The notes: a model not told the origin generated them from the sequence alone. A DNA stretch of 64,000 bases from Janthinobacterium sp. LM6 (GCF_002002885.1 NZ_CP019510.1:992001-1056000), one strand, 5' to 3'; counted from the stretch's first letter, positions 48,290 to 57,683 are shown. A program made the numbers and translations.

Positions 48290-48316
48290 TGCAGCACCTA
48301 TCATCGCGGTGCTGCA
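48290..48316 (+). other. Strong RNA hairpin 2 upstream of metX
   Basis: TGCAGCACC (48290-48298) pairs perfectly with GGTGCTGCA (48308-48316) around a nine-base loop, 5 bp after hairpin 1 and 46 bp before the metX start. Confidence 0.6.
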
Positions 48317-48362
48317 TCGACCATGGCCCGTGGGGCCGCCCTCCTTTTATAAACCGACACAC

Positions 48363-49562
48363 ATGTCATCCATTGGAATTGTTTCGCCGCAAACCATGTA
48401 TTTTGCGCAACCCTTGCAGCTGCAAAGCGGAGCATCGCTGCAAGACTATATGCTGATGTATGAAACCTACGGCACCCTGAACGCCGACAAATCGAACGCG
48501 GTGCTGGTCTGCCACGCCCTGAACGCCTCGCACCACGTGGCCGGCGTGTATGCGGACGAGCCGAAAAGCACGGGTTGGTGGGACAATATGGTGGGACCGG
48601 GCAAGCCGCTCGACACCGACAAATTCTTCGTCATCGGCGTCAACAACCTGGGTTCCTGCTTCGGTTCGACCGGCCCCATGCACACCAATCCCGCCACCGG
48701 CAAGCCGTACGGCGCCTCTTTCCCCGTCGTCACGGTGGAAGACTGGGTCAGCGCGCAGGCGCGCCTGGCCGATGAACTGGGCATCACGCAGTTCGCCGCC
48801 GTGATGGGCGGTTCGCTGGGCGGCATGCAGGCGCTGGCGTGGAGCATCATGTTCCCCGAGCGGCTGCGCCACTGCGTGGTGATCGCCTCGACGGCCAAGC
48901 TGTCGGCGCAAAACATCGCCTTCAATGACGTGGCGCGCCAGGCCATCCTGTCCGACCCCGATTATCATGGCGGCGACTTCTATGCCCACGGCGTGGTGCC
49001 GAAGAACGGCTTGCGCGTGGCGCGCATGGTGGGCCATATCACCTATCTGTCGAATGACGACATGGCCGAGAAATTCGGCCGCAAGCTGCGCGATGCGGCG
49101 CAGACGGGCGACTACAAGTTCGGCTTCGGCATCGATTTCGAGATCGAATCGTATCTGCGTTATCAGGGTGATAAGTTCTCCGAGTACTTCGACGCGAACA
49201 CCTATCTGCTCATTACCAAGGCGCTCGACTACTTCGACCCGGCGCGCGCGCATGGCGGCGACCTGGCCAAGGCCCTGTCGGGCACCAAGGCCAAGTTCTT
49301 CCTCGCCTCGTTTTCCACCGACTGGCGCTTCTCGCCCGAGCGCAGCCGGGAAATCGTCGAAGCGCTCGTCTGCAACCGCCGCCAGGTCACGTATGCGGAA
49401 ATCGATGCGCCGCACGGCCACGACGCCTTCCTGCTGGAAGATGCGCGCTACATGAACATGGTGCGCGCCTATTATGGCCAGGTATGGAACGATATCGGCG
49501 CGGGTGCGCCCGCCGCAGTAAAGAACACCGCCGTCCGCCAGGGCGCCAAGGAGACCGCATGA
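48363..49562 (+). CDS. metX: Homoserine O-acyltransferase
   Basis: This 399-residue alpha/beta-hydrolase enzyme activates homoserine with an acyl-CoA in methionine synthesis. Visible are the nucleophile elbow [12 protein letters not shown], the oxyanion/substrate regions [12 protein letters not shown] and [12 protein letters not shown], and the C-terminal acid/base region [13 protein letters not shown]...[12 protein letters not shown]. Beta-proteobacterial MetX with the adjacent MetW may use succinyl- rather than acetyl-CoA; the acyl donor cannot be settled here. The start is the Met of [10 protein letters not shown]; upstream lie two hairpins. The stop overlaps the metW ATG (ATGA). Confidence 0.94.
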   Translation: MSSIGIVSPQTMYFAQPLQLQSGASLQDYMLMYETYGTLNADKSNAVLVCHALNASHHVAGVYADEPKSTGWWDNMVGPGKPLDTDKFFVIGVNNLGSCFGSTGPMHTNPATGKPYGASFPVVTVEDWVSAQARLADELGITQFAAVMGGSLGGMQALAWSIMFPERLRHCVVIASTAKLSAQNIAFNDVARQAILSDPDYHGGDFYAHGVVPKNGLRVARMVGHITYLSNDDMAEKFGRKLRDAAQTGDYKFGFGIDFEIESYLRYQGDKFSEYFDANTYLLITKALDYFDPARAHGGDLAKALSGTKAKFFLASFSTDWRFSPERSREIVEALVCNRRQVTYAEIDAPHGHDAFLLEDARYMNMVRAYYGQVWNDIGAGAPAAVKNTAVRQGAKETA

Positions 49563-50170
49563 CTTTTGATGAATTGAGCGCGCTGCGCCCCGACCTGGCC
49601 TTCATCGCCCACTGGGTGCCGAAGAACGCGCATGTGCTGGACGTGGGCTGCGGCGAAGGCGTGATGCTGCAGTACCTGCAAAGCGACAAGGAGTGCAGCG
49701 GCTATGGCATCGAGATCGCCGACGACAAGGTATTGGCCAGTACCTTGCGCGGCGTCAATGTGATCCAGCAGGACATGGAAAAGGGCCTGGCCGTCTTTGG
49801 CGACAACAGTTTCGATACGGTGTTGTGCCTGTCGTCGCTGCAGATGATGAAGCAGGTCGAGCCGCTGCTGCGCGACATCGTGCGCGTGGGCGCCGAGGCC
49901 ATCGTCTCGTTTCCCAACTTCGCCTACTGGCCGCACCGCGTGGCATTGCTGAAAGGCCGGATGCCCGTGTCGAAATCGCTGCCCTACCAGTGGTACGACA
50001 CGCCCAACGTGCGCTGCGCTACGATCAATGACTTCCGCGAACTGGCCGAGGAATGCGGCCTGGAAGTGATCGAATGCGTGGCCCTGGCCGAAGGCAAGAT
50101 GGTCTCCGTGCTGCCGAACCTGCGCGGCGACCTGGCTGTTTTCCGCCTGCGTAAAAAAGCGATGCATTGA
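49559..50170 (+). CDS. metW: Methionine biosynthesis protein MetW
   Basis: This 203-residue class I methyltransferase-fold protein has the SAM-loop [16 protein letters not shown] (residues ~24-39) and the MetW hallmarks [22 protein letters not shown] and [34 protein letters not shown]. MetW partners with MetX in many proteobacteria, and the overlapping start codon supports that here. It is not known to methylate anything. Its stop overlaps the start of the next gene by one base. Confidence 0.94.
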   Translation: MTFDELSALRPDLAFIAHWVPKNAHVLDVGCGEGVMLQYLQSDKECSGYGIEIADDKVLASTLRGVNVIQQDMEKGLAVFGDNSFDTVLCLSSLQMMKQVEPLLRDIVRVGAEAIVSFPNFAYWPHRVALLKGRMPVSKSLPYQWYDTPNVRCATINDFRELAEECGLEVIECVALAEGKMVSVLPNLRGDLAVFRLRKKAMH

Positions 50171-51429
50171 TGAGCACAAGCCCGGCGCCAGGCTGGCGTT
50201 CCTATGCCAATGGCCGCATGCTGGCCGTGCTGGTGCTGGGCTTCAGTTCCGGCCTGCCCCTGTTCATCCTGCTGTACCTGCTGCAGGCATGGCTGGCCAA
50301 GTCGGGCCTGAACGTCAAGGCGCTGGGGCTGTTCGCCCTGGTGCAGTTCCCGTATATCTGGAAATTCCTGTGGGCGCCCCTGATGGACCGCTACCGCATC
50401 CTGGGACTGGGCCGCCGGCGCGGCTGGATGGCGCTCACGCAAGTGGCGCTGTTCTTTTCCATCGGCGGCATGGGCATGCTCGATCCGCTCACGCAGATCG
50501 GCTTGATCGCCGCCGCTGCCGGCGGCGTGGCCTTTTTGTCGGCCAGCCAGGACATCGTCATCGACGCCTACCGGCGCGAAATCCTCAGCGATAACGAGCA
50601 GGGCCTGGGCGCCGCCGTCATCGTCAACGCGTATAAAGTGGCGGGCATGGTGCCGGGCGCGCTGTCGCTGATCCTGGCCGACCGCATGCCGTGGCAGCCC
50701 GTCTTCTGGATCACGGCCGCCTTCATGCTGCCGGGTCTCGTGTGCACTTTGCTGATCAAGGAACCCACCGTGTACGGCTCGCCGCCGAAGACCATGCGCG
50801 AAGCGATCATCTTGCCATTCCAGGAGTTCATCGCGCGCGATGGTTGGCGTAACGCAATGTGGATACTCGCTTTCGTATTACTCTATAAAATCGGCGACAG
50901 CATGGCCACGGCGCTGGCGACGAAGTTTTATCTCGACCTGGGGTTTTCCATGACGCAGATCGGCCTGGCCGCCAATACCACAGGTTTCTGGGCCAGCCTG
51001 GCCGGCGGCGTGGTGGGCGGCGTGTGGATGCTCAAGCTGGGCATCAACCGGGGCCTGTGGGTATTCGGCGCGCTGCAGGCGATCGCGATTCTGGGATTTG
51101 CCTGGCTGGCGCAGGTGGGGCCGAACACCATGCTATTGAGCGCCGTGATCGGTTTTGAAGCTTTCGCCAGCCTGGGCCTGGGTGCGGCCGCCTTTGTCGC
51201 GTTCCTGTCGCGCACCACGGATCCGCGCTATACGGCCACGCAATATGCCTTGTTTTCCAGCCTGAGTGCCGTGCCGCGCACCCTGATCAATGCCTCGGTG
51301 GGCTTTCTGGTCGCGGAATTGGGCTGGTTCTCGTTTTTCATCGTGTGCTTCTTCCTGGCCTTCCCGGCCATGATGATGCTGCCTAAAATCGCTCCATGGA
51401 GGTCTGCCAATGGCACCAATATCCCTTAA
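50170..51429 (+). CDS. ampG: AmpG family muropeptide MFS transporter
   Basis: This 419-residue membrane protein has about 12 hydrophobic helices and AmpG features: GFSSGLPLFILLYLLQAWLA at the N-terminus, the following WKFLWAPLMDRYRI, and FLSASQDIVIDAYRREIL. AmpG imports anhydro-muropeptides from the periplasm for cell-wall recycling. This fits the lytic transglycosylase MltA encoded elsewhere in the window, though the two are not linked. The ATG at 50170 overlaps the metW stop (TGATG), so translation is coupled to methionine genes for no obvious functional reason. It overlaps the next gene by 20 bp. Confidence 0.88.
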   Translation: MSTSPAPGWRSYANGRMLAVLVLGFSSGLPLFILLYLLQAWLAKSGLNVKALGLFALVQFPYIWKFLWAPLMDRYRILGLGRRRGWMALTQVALFFSIGGMGMLDPLTQIGLIAAAAGGVAFLSASQDIVIDAYRREILSDNEQGLGAAVIVNAYKVAGMVPGALSLILADRMPWQPVFWITAAFMLPGLVCTLLIKEPTVYGSPPKTMREAIILPFQEFIARDGWRNAMWILAFVLLYKIGDSMATALATKFYLDLGFSMTQIGLAANTTGFWASLAGGVVGGVWMLKLGINRGLWVFGALQAIAILGFAWLAQVGPNTMLLSAVIGFEAFASLGLGAAAFVAFLSRTTDPRYTATQYALFSSLSAVPRTLINASVGFLVAELGWFSFFIVCFFLAFPAMMMLPKIAPWRSANGTNIP

Positions 51430-52312
51430 ACGTTACACCGTCCTGGCCAGCCTGTGCGCGGTCACGGCACTGGCACCCCTGTCCGTCTACGCCCAGCAGG
51501 CGACGGTACAGGATGGCATCAAGGTGCGTCCCTTGTCGACGTCGCGCATCTTTGCCGGCGGCACCGATTTCAATGCGGAATCGAAGCAGCAATATACGCA
51601 GCTGGTCAACGAAGCGAAGGAAAAAAATGCACTGGTGCCGGACAGCGATCCGCAAGTGAAACGCCTGCGCGCCATCGCCCAGCGCATCATCCCGTTCGCC
51701 ACGCGCTGGAACGACGCGGCGGCCAACTGGAACTGGCAGATCAACCTGCTCAACTCGGACGAGGTCAACGCCTTTTGCATGCCGGGCGGGCAGATCGCTT
51801 TTTACAGCGGCATCATCACCAAGCTGAACCTGACCGACGATGAAGTGGCCGTCGTCATGGGCCATGAAATTTCGCACGCCTTGCGCGAACACTCGCAAGC
51901 GCAGGCTGGCAAGGGCAACCTGGCCGCCGTCGGCTCGAAGCTGGTGGGCGCCGGCCTGTCGGCCTGGCTCGGCGTCGACCCGAATCTGACCAGCACCGCC
52001 ACGAACATGGCTGCCAAGGGCGTGATGCTGAAGTTCTCGCGCGACGATGAACGCGAAGCGGACCTGATCGGCATGGACCTGGCCGCGCGCGCCGGTTTCG
52101 ACCCGCGCGCCGGCGTCGTGCTGTGGCAGAAGATGGCGGCCGTGAGCGCGGGTGCGCCGCCGGAATTCCTCTCGACTCACCCGTCGGGCAAGGACCGCAT
52201 CTCGCAGATGAACAGCCACATGGCGCAAGTGCTGCCGTTGTATGCGCGCAGCAAGGGCGTCAGCGTGGATGCGTTGCCGCCATACCGCAGCAACGCCATC
52301 GCGCAGCGCTAG
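51410..52312 (+). CDS. M48 family metalloprotease, exported
   Basis: This 300-residue protein has a signal peptide (cleavage after VYA, about residue 28). The zinc site is HEISH (MGHEISHALREHSQ, about residue 151), with the third ligand in FSRDDEREADLIGMDLAARAG. There is no transmembrane segment, so it resembles the periplasmic LoiP/YcaL type rather than HtpX. It may degrade misfolded outer-membrane proteins. GGAGGT lies 10 bp before the ATG, inside the end of the ampG gene. The stop is one base before the next start codon. Confidence 0.9.
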   Translation: MAPISLKRYTVLASLCAVTALAPLSVYAQQATVQDGIKVRPLSTSRIFAGGTDFNAESKQQYTQLVNEAKEKNALVPDSDPQVKRLRAIAQRIIPFATRWNDAAANWNWQINLLNSDEVNAFCMPGGQIAFYSGIITKLNLTDDEVAVVMGHEISHALREHSQAQAGKGNLAAVGSKLVGAGLSAWLGVDPNLTSTATNMAAKGVMLKFSRDDEREADLIGMDLAARAGFDPRAGVVLWQKMAAVSAGAPPEFLSTHPSGKDRISQMNSHMAQVLPLYARSKGVSVDALPPYRSNAIAQR

Positions 52313-52313
52313 G

Positions 52314-53213
52314 ATGTCCAGCCGTCACCTTGCCGCACCCCTGCCCATGCGCGACGGCGTGGCGCCCAGCTACCTGTGGCTGCCGGAAGGGCAGTGGCCC
52401 GACATGCTGTCGTTTCTGCTCGAGCGCTATCCGCAGATCAGCGCCGCGCAATGGCGGGACCGCATGGCGCGTGGCGAAGTGGTGAACGGCGATGGCGCCG
52501 TGCTGGCGCCCGACAGCGCATACCGGCGCGGCATGCGCATTTTTTACTACCGCGAGCTGGAACGCGAAACGCCGATCCCGTTCCAGGAAGAGATCCTGTT
52601 CCAGGACGACCACCTGGTGGTCGTCGACAAGCCGCACTTTTTACCCATGACGCCGGCCGGGCGCTTCGTGCAAGAGACCCTGCTGACGCGCCTGAAGAAA
52701 ACCCTGGACTGGGCCGACCTGACGCCGATCCACCGCCTCGACCGCGAGACGGCTGGCGTGGTGATTTTTTCGCGCCAGATCGCCAGTCGCGGCGCCTATC
52801 AATCGCTGTTCCAGCGCCGCGAAGTGCGCAAGACCTACGAGGCGCTGGCGCCGCGTCTGGATGGCCGCGATTTTCCATTTACCTACCGCAGCCGCATGGT
52901 CGAGGGCGAGCAGTTTTTCCTCATGCGCGAGGAAGCGGGCGCGCCGAACTCGGAAACCGTCATCGACGTGATCGAGGAGCGCGGCGACGTGAGCCTGTAC
53001 CGGCTGCAGCCGCACACGGGCCGCAAGCATCAATTGCGCGTGCACCTTGCATCGCTGGGTATCCCCATCGTCAACGACGCGTTTTATCCGGTGGCCCTGC
53101 CGTGCAAGGAGGACGACATGTCGCAGCCCTTGCAGCTGCTGGCGCGCGCGATCGATTTTACGGACCCTTTGAGCGGCGCGCCGCGCCATTTTGAAAGCCG
53201 GCGCAGCCTGTAG
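52314..53213 (+). CDS. RluA family pseudouridine synthase
   Basis: This 299-residue protein has the catalytic Asp in TPIHRLDRETAGVVIFSR and the family endings KTYEALA, YRLQPHTGRKHQLRVHLASLGIPIVND. The N-terminal ~80 residues replace the S4 domain of RluC/RluD with a WRDRMARGEVVNGDG-type fold, as in the subgroup annotated with RluA/YciL-like RNA synthases. It isomerises a uridine in rRNA or tRNA; the site cannot be told. It begins one base after the M48 protease stop, last in the metX-metW chain. Confidence 0.88.
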   Translation: MSSRHLAAPLPMRDGVAPSYLWLPEGQWPDMLSFLLERYPQISAAQWRDRMARGEVVNGDGAVLAPDSAYRRGMRIFYYRELERETPIPFQEEILFQDDHLVVVDKPHFLPMTPAGRFVQETLLTRLKKTLDWADLTPIHRLDRETAGVVIFSRQIASRGAYQSLFQRREVRKTYEALAPRLDGRDFPFTYRSRMVEGEQFFLMREEAGAPNSETVIDVIEERGDVSLYRLQPHTGRKHQLRVHLASLGIPIVNDAFYPVALPCKEDDMSQPLQLLARAIDFTDPLSGAPRHFESRRSL

Positions 53214-53219
53214 CGGTGC

Positions 53220-53996
53220 TTACGCCTTGAGCGTGTAGTCGATGATCAGCGGCGCGTGGTCGGAGAAGCGCTCGTCCTTGTAGACGCTGACCGTATGCGC
53301 CTGGGCCGCGATGCCGGGCGTGGCGACGTGGTAGTCGATGCGCCAGCCCACGTTTTTCGCGTAGGCTTGTCCGCGGTTGCTCCACCACGTGTACTGGTCT
53401 TCGCGCTTGTCCAGGCCGCGGTGCACGTCGACAAAGCCCACTTCGTCGAAGACGCGCGTCAGCCATGCGCGTTCTTCCGGCAGGAAGCCGGAATTCTTCT
53501 TGTTGCCCTTCCAGTTTTTCAGGTCGATTTCATGGTGGGCGATGTTCCAGTCGCCGCAGATAACCACTTCGCGGCCCAGCGCCTTCAATTCCAGTAAATG
53601 CGGCAGGAACAGTTCCATGAAGCGGAACTTGGCTTCCTGGCGTTCCGGGCCGGACGAACCGGACGGGCAATACACGGAAATGACGGACAGGTTGCCAAAA
53701 TCACAGCGCACATAGCGGCCTTCGGCGTCGAATTCGGGGCTGCCGAAGCCGATATGCACGGCGTCCGGTTCGACCTTGCTGTACACGCCCGTACCGGAAT
53801 AGCCTTTTTTCTCGGCGTAGTGGAAATGGCCATGGTAGCCGTGCGGGTTGAGGAATTCCGGCGTCATGTCGGGCAGTTGCGCCTTCAATTCCTGCACGCA
53901 GATGAAATCGGCCGTCTGCGTGCCCATCCAGTTGAAAAAGCCTTTTTTGGCGGCGGAACGGATGCCGTTCAGGTTGGCGGAGATAATTTTTGGCAT
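53220..53996 (-). CDS. xthA: Exodeoxyribonuclease III
   Basis: This 258-residue EEP-fold nuclease has the metal-binding Glu in FICVQELKAQ (about Glu36), the catalytic GDWNIAHHEIDLKNW, NRGQAYAKNVGWRIDYHVATPG and the terminal SDHAPLIIDY with the active-site His. It cuts at abasic sites and removes 3' blocking groups in base-excision repair. It converges with the pseudouridine synthase gene (6 bp between the stops) and is divergent from pyrE. Confidence 0.95.
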   Translation of the reverse strand: MPKIISANLNGIRSAAKKGFFNWMGTQTADFICVQELKAQLPDMTPEFLNPHGYHGHFHYAEKKGYSGTGVYSKVEPDAVHIGFGSPEFDAEGRYVRCDFGNLSVISVYCPSGSSGPERQEAKFRFMELFLPHLLELKALGREVVICGDWNIAHHEIDLKNWKGNKKNSGFLPEERAWLTRVFDEVGFVDVHRGLDKREDQYTWWSNRGQAYAKNVGWRIDYHVATPGIAAQAHTVSVYKDERFSDHAPLIIDYTLKA

Positions 53997-54104
53997 AGGT
54001 CTAGAGTGAAAGGGCGCTGGACGGGGCCGGCGGGCGCGGCATGGCGATTGTCTCGCCGCTGCGCGCGGATTAAAATACAGGCACTTTTAAAAAATGAGGC
54101 TAAT

Positions 54105-54767
54105 GTGAATAATTTACGCCAGCAGTTTATCGCGTTTTCAGTATCCAAGGGAGTCTTGCGGTTTGGCGAGTTCACCACCAAGGCCGGGCGCCAGTCGCCG
54201 TACTTCTTCAATGCGGGCCTGTTCCATGACGGCGCCACCCTGGCCGAACTGGCGCAGTTCTACGCGCAGACTCTGCTCGATTCGGGCGTGGAATTCGACA
54301 TGCTGTTCGGCCCCGCCTACAAGGGCATCACCCTGGCGTCGGCCACCGCCGTGGCGCTGGCCGGCAAGGGCCGCAACACCTCGTTCGCCTTCAACCGCAA
54401 GGAAGCCAAGGACCATGGCGAAGGCGGCACCATCGTCGGCGCCAAATTGCATGGCAAAGTCGTCATCATTGACGATGTGATCTCGGCCGGTACCTCGGTG
54501 CGTGAATCGGTGGACATGATCCGCGCCGCCGGCGCCGAGCCATGCGCCGTGCTGATCGCCCTGGACCGCATGGAGCGTTCGGGCCCGGATGGCCAGCTGT
54601 CGCCAAGTTCGGCCGTGCAGGAAGTGTCGAAACAGTATGGCATCCCCGTCATCTCGATCGGCAACCTGGACGACTTGTTCGGCTATCTGAATGGCGCTGG
54701 CGCCGATCCGGAACTGCTCCAATATAAGGATGCCGTTTCCGCGTACCGCACGCGCTACGGTATTTAA
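54105..54767 (+). CDS. pyrE: Orotate phosphoribosyltransferase
   Basis: This 220-residue enzyme joins orotate and PRPP to form OMP in pyrimidine synthesis. Visible are FGEFTTKAGRQSPYFFNAG, FGPAYKGITLAS, the flexible catalytic loop FAFNRKEAKDHGEGG and the PRPP motif VVIIDDVISAGTSV. The start is a GTG (54105) with GAGG eight bases upstream; a nearby ATG at 54094 is out of frame. Its stop overlaps the convergent GNAT gene by four bases. Confidence 0.95.
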   Translation: MNNLRQQFIAFSVSKGVLRFGEFTTKAGRQSPYFFNAGLFHDGATLAELAQFYAQTLLDSGVEFDMLFGPAYKGITLASATAVALAGKGRNTSFAFNRKEAKDHGEGGTIVGAKLHGKVVIIDDVISAGTSVRESVDMIRAAGAEPCAVLIALDRMERSGPDGQLSPSSAVQEVSKQYGIPVISIGNLDDLFGYLNGAGADPELLQYKDAVSAYRTRYGI

Positions 54768-55006
54768 GTCGTCTTTTCCAGCAGCGCCCGCAGCCGCGGG
54801 TCGCTGCAGGCGGCGCCAGCCTGCGGATGGCATTGCAGCAGATGGCGCAGCAGCGCGCCGCCGATGCCGCGCCGCCGGAATGGCGGTTTCACGAACAGCA
54901 TGTTCACCGTCACCCCGTCTGCGCACTTGCTGATGTCGAGCATGGCCACCTGCTGGCCGTCGATCCACGCGCACAGCGCGCTGTCCCCTTGCCAGTCTAT
55001 CTGCAT
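54764..55006 (-). CDS. Short GNAT-type acetyltransferase-like protein
   Basis: This 80-residue protein keeps the core of the GNAT fold: VNMLFVKPPFRRRGIGGALLRHLLQ, which carries the acetyl-CoA loop R-R-x-G-x-G. It is about half the usual GNAT length, like the YhcO/YjdJ-type mini-GNATs, so it may be a small functional member or a remnant. The ATG overlaps the stop of the tauE-like gene (TGATG), suggesting coupling and a real gene. Substrate unknown. Confidence 0.7.
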   Translation of the reverse strand: MQIDWQGDSALCAWIDGQQVAMLDISKCADGVTVNMLFVKPPFRRRGIGGALLRHLLQCHPQAGAACSDPRLRALLEKTT

Positions 55007-55749
55007 CACGCCAGCCATGGCTTGAGCGCCGCATGCAGGCCCAGGGCAAACAGCCCGGCAAAAAAACACCGTTTGAATACCTGCTGCGCGATGCGTCCGC
55101 GCAGCCATTGACCGGCCAGCATGCCGGCCAGCGCCGGCAGCAGCGCATACGCCGATGCGCCGGCCGCACCGAGGCTGAAGTCGCCGTGCAGGGCCAGGCT
55201 GGCCGCCAGCGCCACGGTCGATGCCGTAAACGCCAGGCCAAGCGCCTGCACCAGCGCATCGCGCGCCAGTCCCAGTCCCTGCAGATACGGCACGGCGGGA
55301 ATCACGAACACGCCCGTGGCGGCCGTCACCAGCCCTGTCGCCGCTCCCGCCATGGGCCCCAGCCACGCTTCGTGCCGCGTCGGCACGCGTAGCTGCAGCG
55401 AGAACAGGCCGGCCAGCGCATACAGCATCAGCGCCACGCCCAGCGCGACGACGGCCCAGGCGCCGCCATCCTTCGGCAGCAGGGCGCCGCCCGCCACGGT
55501 GCCGGCCATGACGGCCGTCAGCATGGGCCATAAGCGGCGCAGCAGGGCGCGCAGGCCCGGGCCGGCCGCCAGCTGCCAGACATTCGTCACCATCGACGGC
55601 ACGATCAGCAGGGCTGCCGCCTGCACGGGCGGCATGACGAGGCTGAGCGTGCCCATGGCCACCGTCGGCAAGCCCAATCCGACTACGCCTTTGACGAAGC
55701 CAGCGACGAGGAAGCTGGCACCGACGGCCAGCAGGTATGACGTCTCCAT
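55006..55749 (-). CDS. TauE/SafE family anion exporter
   Basis: This 247-residue membrane protein has about eight helices and the TauE/SafE pattern: LVAGFVKGVVGLGLPTVAMGTLSLV near the start and the half-repeat GAATGLVTAATGVFVIPAVPYLQGLGL. Members export sulfite, sulfoacetate or related organic anions; the substrate is not known here. It is divergent from a LysR regulator across a perfect dyad, which is the typical regulator-target arrangement. The ribosome-binding site is weak. Confidence 0.88.
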   Translation of the reverse strand: METSYLLAVGASFLVAGFVKGVVGLGLPTVAMGTLSLVMPPVQAAALLIVPSMVTNVWQLAAGPGLRALLRRLWPMLTAVMAGTVAGGALLPKDGGAWAVVALGVALMLYALAGLFSLQLRVPTRHEAWLGPMAGAATGLVTAATGVFVIPAVPYLQGLGLARDALVQALGLAFTASTVALAASLALHGDFSLGAAGASAYALLPALAGMLAGQWLRGRIAQQVFKRCFFAGLFALGLHAALKPWLA

Positions 55750-55822
55750 TTTTTCATCCCACAGTGATTTTGCGTGGATTCTGCGCGCGCTGGGCGGTTT
55801 CGCCAAGGTGGATTATTTTGAG

Positions 55823-55849
55823 TCAGCCTTAGTAAAATACGAAGGCTGA
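55823..55849. promoter_or_regulatory. LysR-type operator
   Basis: TCAGCCTT-N11-AAGGCTGA is a perfect 8-bp inverted repeat containing a T-N11-A core, the classical LysR binding form. It lies between the divergent tauE-like (starts 55749) and lysR (starts 55875) genes. Confidence 0.75.
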
Positions 55850-55874
55850 TAAGATGGTGAAAAGGAGAGCCGCC

Positions 55875-56768
55875 ATGCGCTTTGATCTGGTCGATTTGCA
55901 GCTGTTCGTCAACGTGGTGGAAGCGGGCAGCCTGACGGCGGGCGCCGCGCGCAGCCATCTGGCGCTGGCCTCGAGCAGTGCGCGCGTGCGCGGCATGGAA
56001 GAGATGCTGGGCATGCCCTTGCTGCTGCGCGGGCGGCGCGGCGTGGAGCCGACCCCCGTGGGCCAGACCTTGTTGCATCACGCGCGCCTGGTGCTGCTGC
56101 AAATGGAGAAAATGCGCGGCGAGCTCGGTGAATTTGCGCGGGGCTTGAAAGGGCAGTTGCGGCTGCTGTGCAATACGGCGGCGCTCAGCGAATTTTTGCC
56201 CGAAGCGCTGGGCGCTTTTCTCGACCGTCATCCGAACCTGACCATCGACCTGGAAGAGCGCCTCAGTTACGATATCGTCAAGGCCGTCTCGGAAGGGCTG
56301 GCCGACATGGGCATCGTGTCCGATTCGGTCGACATGCGCGGCTTGCAGACGTTTTTGTTTCGCCCCGACCGCCTGGTGGTCATCGCGGCGGCCGACGGCG
56401 TGCACCACCGCGCGCTGGGCCGGGATGGTGTCGTCGCGTTCTCCACGCTGCTGGATCACGATTTCATCGGCCTGGCCGACGACAGCGCGATGCAGCAGTA
56501 CCTGGGCATGCATGCGGCGCGCCTGGGGCGCCCGTTGAGGGTGCGCGTGCGCCTGCGCAGTTTTGATGCCGTCTGCCGCATGGTGGCCAGCGGCGTGGGC
56601 ATCAGTGTGGTGCCGTTGGCGGCGGCCAGCCGCTGCCAGCAGACGATGGCGCTGCGCTGCCTGGAATTATCCGATCCCTGGTCGGTACGCAATCTGACGA
56701 TTTGCGTGCGCCAGTTCAGTGAATTACCCCTGTATGCGCGCCAGTTGATCGATCACCTGAAGGCGTGA
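55875..56768 (+). CDS. LysR family transcriptional regulator
   Basis: This 297-residue protein has an N-terminal helix-turn-helix (LQLFVNVVEAGSLTAGAARSHLALASSSARVRGMEEMLG, residues ~6-45) and a C-terminal effector-binding domain (LLCNTAALSEFLPEALGAFL...). It starts at the ATG with AAAGGAGAG upstream; seven extra upstream codons have no such site. It is divergent from the tauE-like exporter with a perfect LysR dyad between, so it probably controls that gene and itself. The effector is unknown; it could be an organosulfur compound given the exporter family. Confidence 0.93.
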   Translation: MRFDLVDLQLFVNVVEAGSLTAGAARSHLALASSSARVRGMEEMLGMPLLLRGRRGVEPTPVGQTLLHHARLVLLQMEKMRGELGEFARGLKGQLRLLCNTAALSEFLPEALGAFLDRHPNLTIDLEERLSYDIVKAVSEGLADMGIVSDSVDMRGLQTFLFRPDRLVVIAAADGVHHRALGRDGVVAFSTLLDHDFIGLADDSAMQQYLGMHAARLGRPLRVRVRLRSFDAVCRMVASGVGISVVPLAAASRCQQTMALRCLELSDPWSVRNLTICVRQFSELPLYARQLIDHLKA

Positions 56769-56789
56769 CAGGGCATGACAGGAGCAGCG

Positions 56790-57683
56790 ATGCGTTTTTC
56801 AGAAGACAAGATGGCCAGCCTGCGGTGCAGCGACCAGGTCGAGCGGCCCATCCACATCTGGCAGCCGCCAGGGCCACAACAGCCACGTGCCGTGATCCTG
56901 GCGATCCACGGCGGCATGGCGCATGCGGGCGATTACGTCACACCGGCGCTGTACTTCCGCCAGCACGGCATCGCCACCGTCAGCTTCGACATGGTGGGCC
57001 ACGATGGTCAGGGCAAGGTCGATATTCCGTCGTTCGAGGCTTTCCTCGACGACGAAGAGCTGTTCCTCGCCTGGGTCAAGCAGGCGTATCCAGGCGTGCC
57101 GGTTTTCGTCATGGGCCACTCCATGGGTGGCCTGATCGCCACGCATCTGGGCCTGCGGCGCTTTGCGGACGACCCGGCCATCAAGGGTTTTGTCATCTCA
57201 TCGCCGTATTACGTGAATGCGATTCCCGTGCCGAAGGTGCTGCAAATGCTGTCCGGCTGGCTGGCGCAGCGCTTCCCCACGATGAAGGTACCGCTGGGAA
57301 ATCTGACCATGCTGCTCACGCACGACCAGACTATCACTGCCCGCCATTTCCAGGATGAACGCGACGGCATCCGCGCCAGTGCTGCATCGGTACGCTTCGC
57401 CCATGCCTTGACGTCGGCGCAAAAGGAATTGGCGGGCGGCTTGGCGGGCTGGGCCTTCCCCTTGTTCGCCGTGGTGGCGGGCGACGACAAGCTGGCCGAC
57501 AGCCGCGCCACGGAAAGCATGCTGCGCAGCGTGCCCGATGGCTTGCTCGACTATCACTACTATCCGGCCAATTATCACGAGAATTTCAATGAAGTGAACC
57601 GCGACGTGATCTTCGCCGCCATCCTGGCGTGGATGGAAAAACAACTGGCACCCGCGCCGCGTGAGGCGCAGGTATCGTTATAA
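56790..57683 (+). CDS. Alpha/beta hydrolase (monoacylglycerol lipase-like)
   Basis: This protein of about 297 residues has the nucleophile elbow FVMGHSMGGLIA, the oxyanion strand ILAIHGGMAHAGDY, the acid in AVVAGDDKLADSRA and the final His in NYHENFNEV, a complete triad. It looks like the serine aminopeptidase S33/monoacylglycerol lipase group (Hydrolase_4). The substrate is unknown. AGGAG at 56779-56783 is spaced for the ATG at 56790; an upstream ATG (56775) is less well placed. It follows the LysR gene by 21 bp and could be co-transcribed with it. Confidence 0.85.
   Translation: MRFSEDKMASLRCSDQVERPIHIWQPPGPQQPRAVILAIHGGMAHAGDYVTPALYFRQHGIATVSFDMVGHDGQGKVDIPSFEAFLDDEELFLAWVKQAYPGVPVFVMGHSMGGLIATHLGLRRFADDPAIKGFVISSPYYVNAIPVPKVLQMLSGWLAQRFPTMKVPLGNLTMLLTHDQTITARHFQDERDGIRASAASVRFAHALTSAQKELAGGLAGWAFPLFAVVAGDDKLADSRATESMLRSVPDGLLDYHYYPANYHENFNEVNRDVIFAAILAWMEKQLAPAPREAQVSL

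Noticed and set aside
54764..55006. Mini-GNAT frame as a simple shadow
   Set aside because: Rejected as a shadow because its ATG overlaps the upstream stop and it has an R-R-x-G-x-G acetyl-CoA loop; kept as a low-confidence gene.
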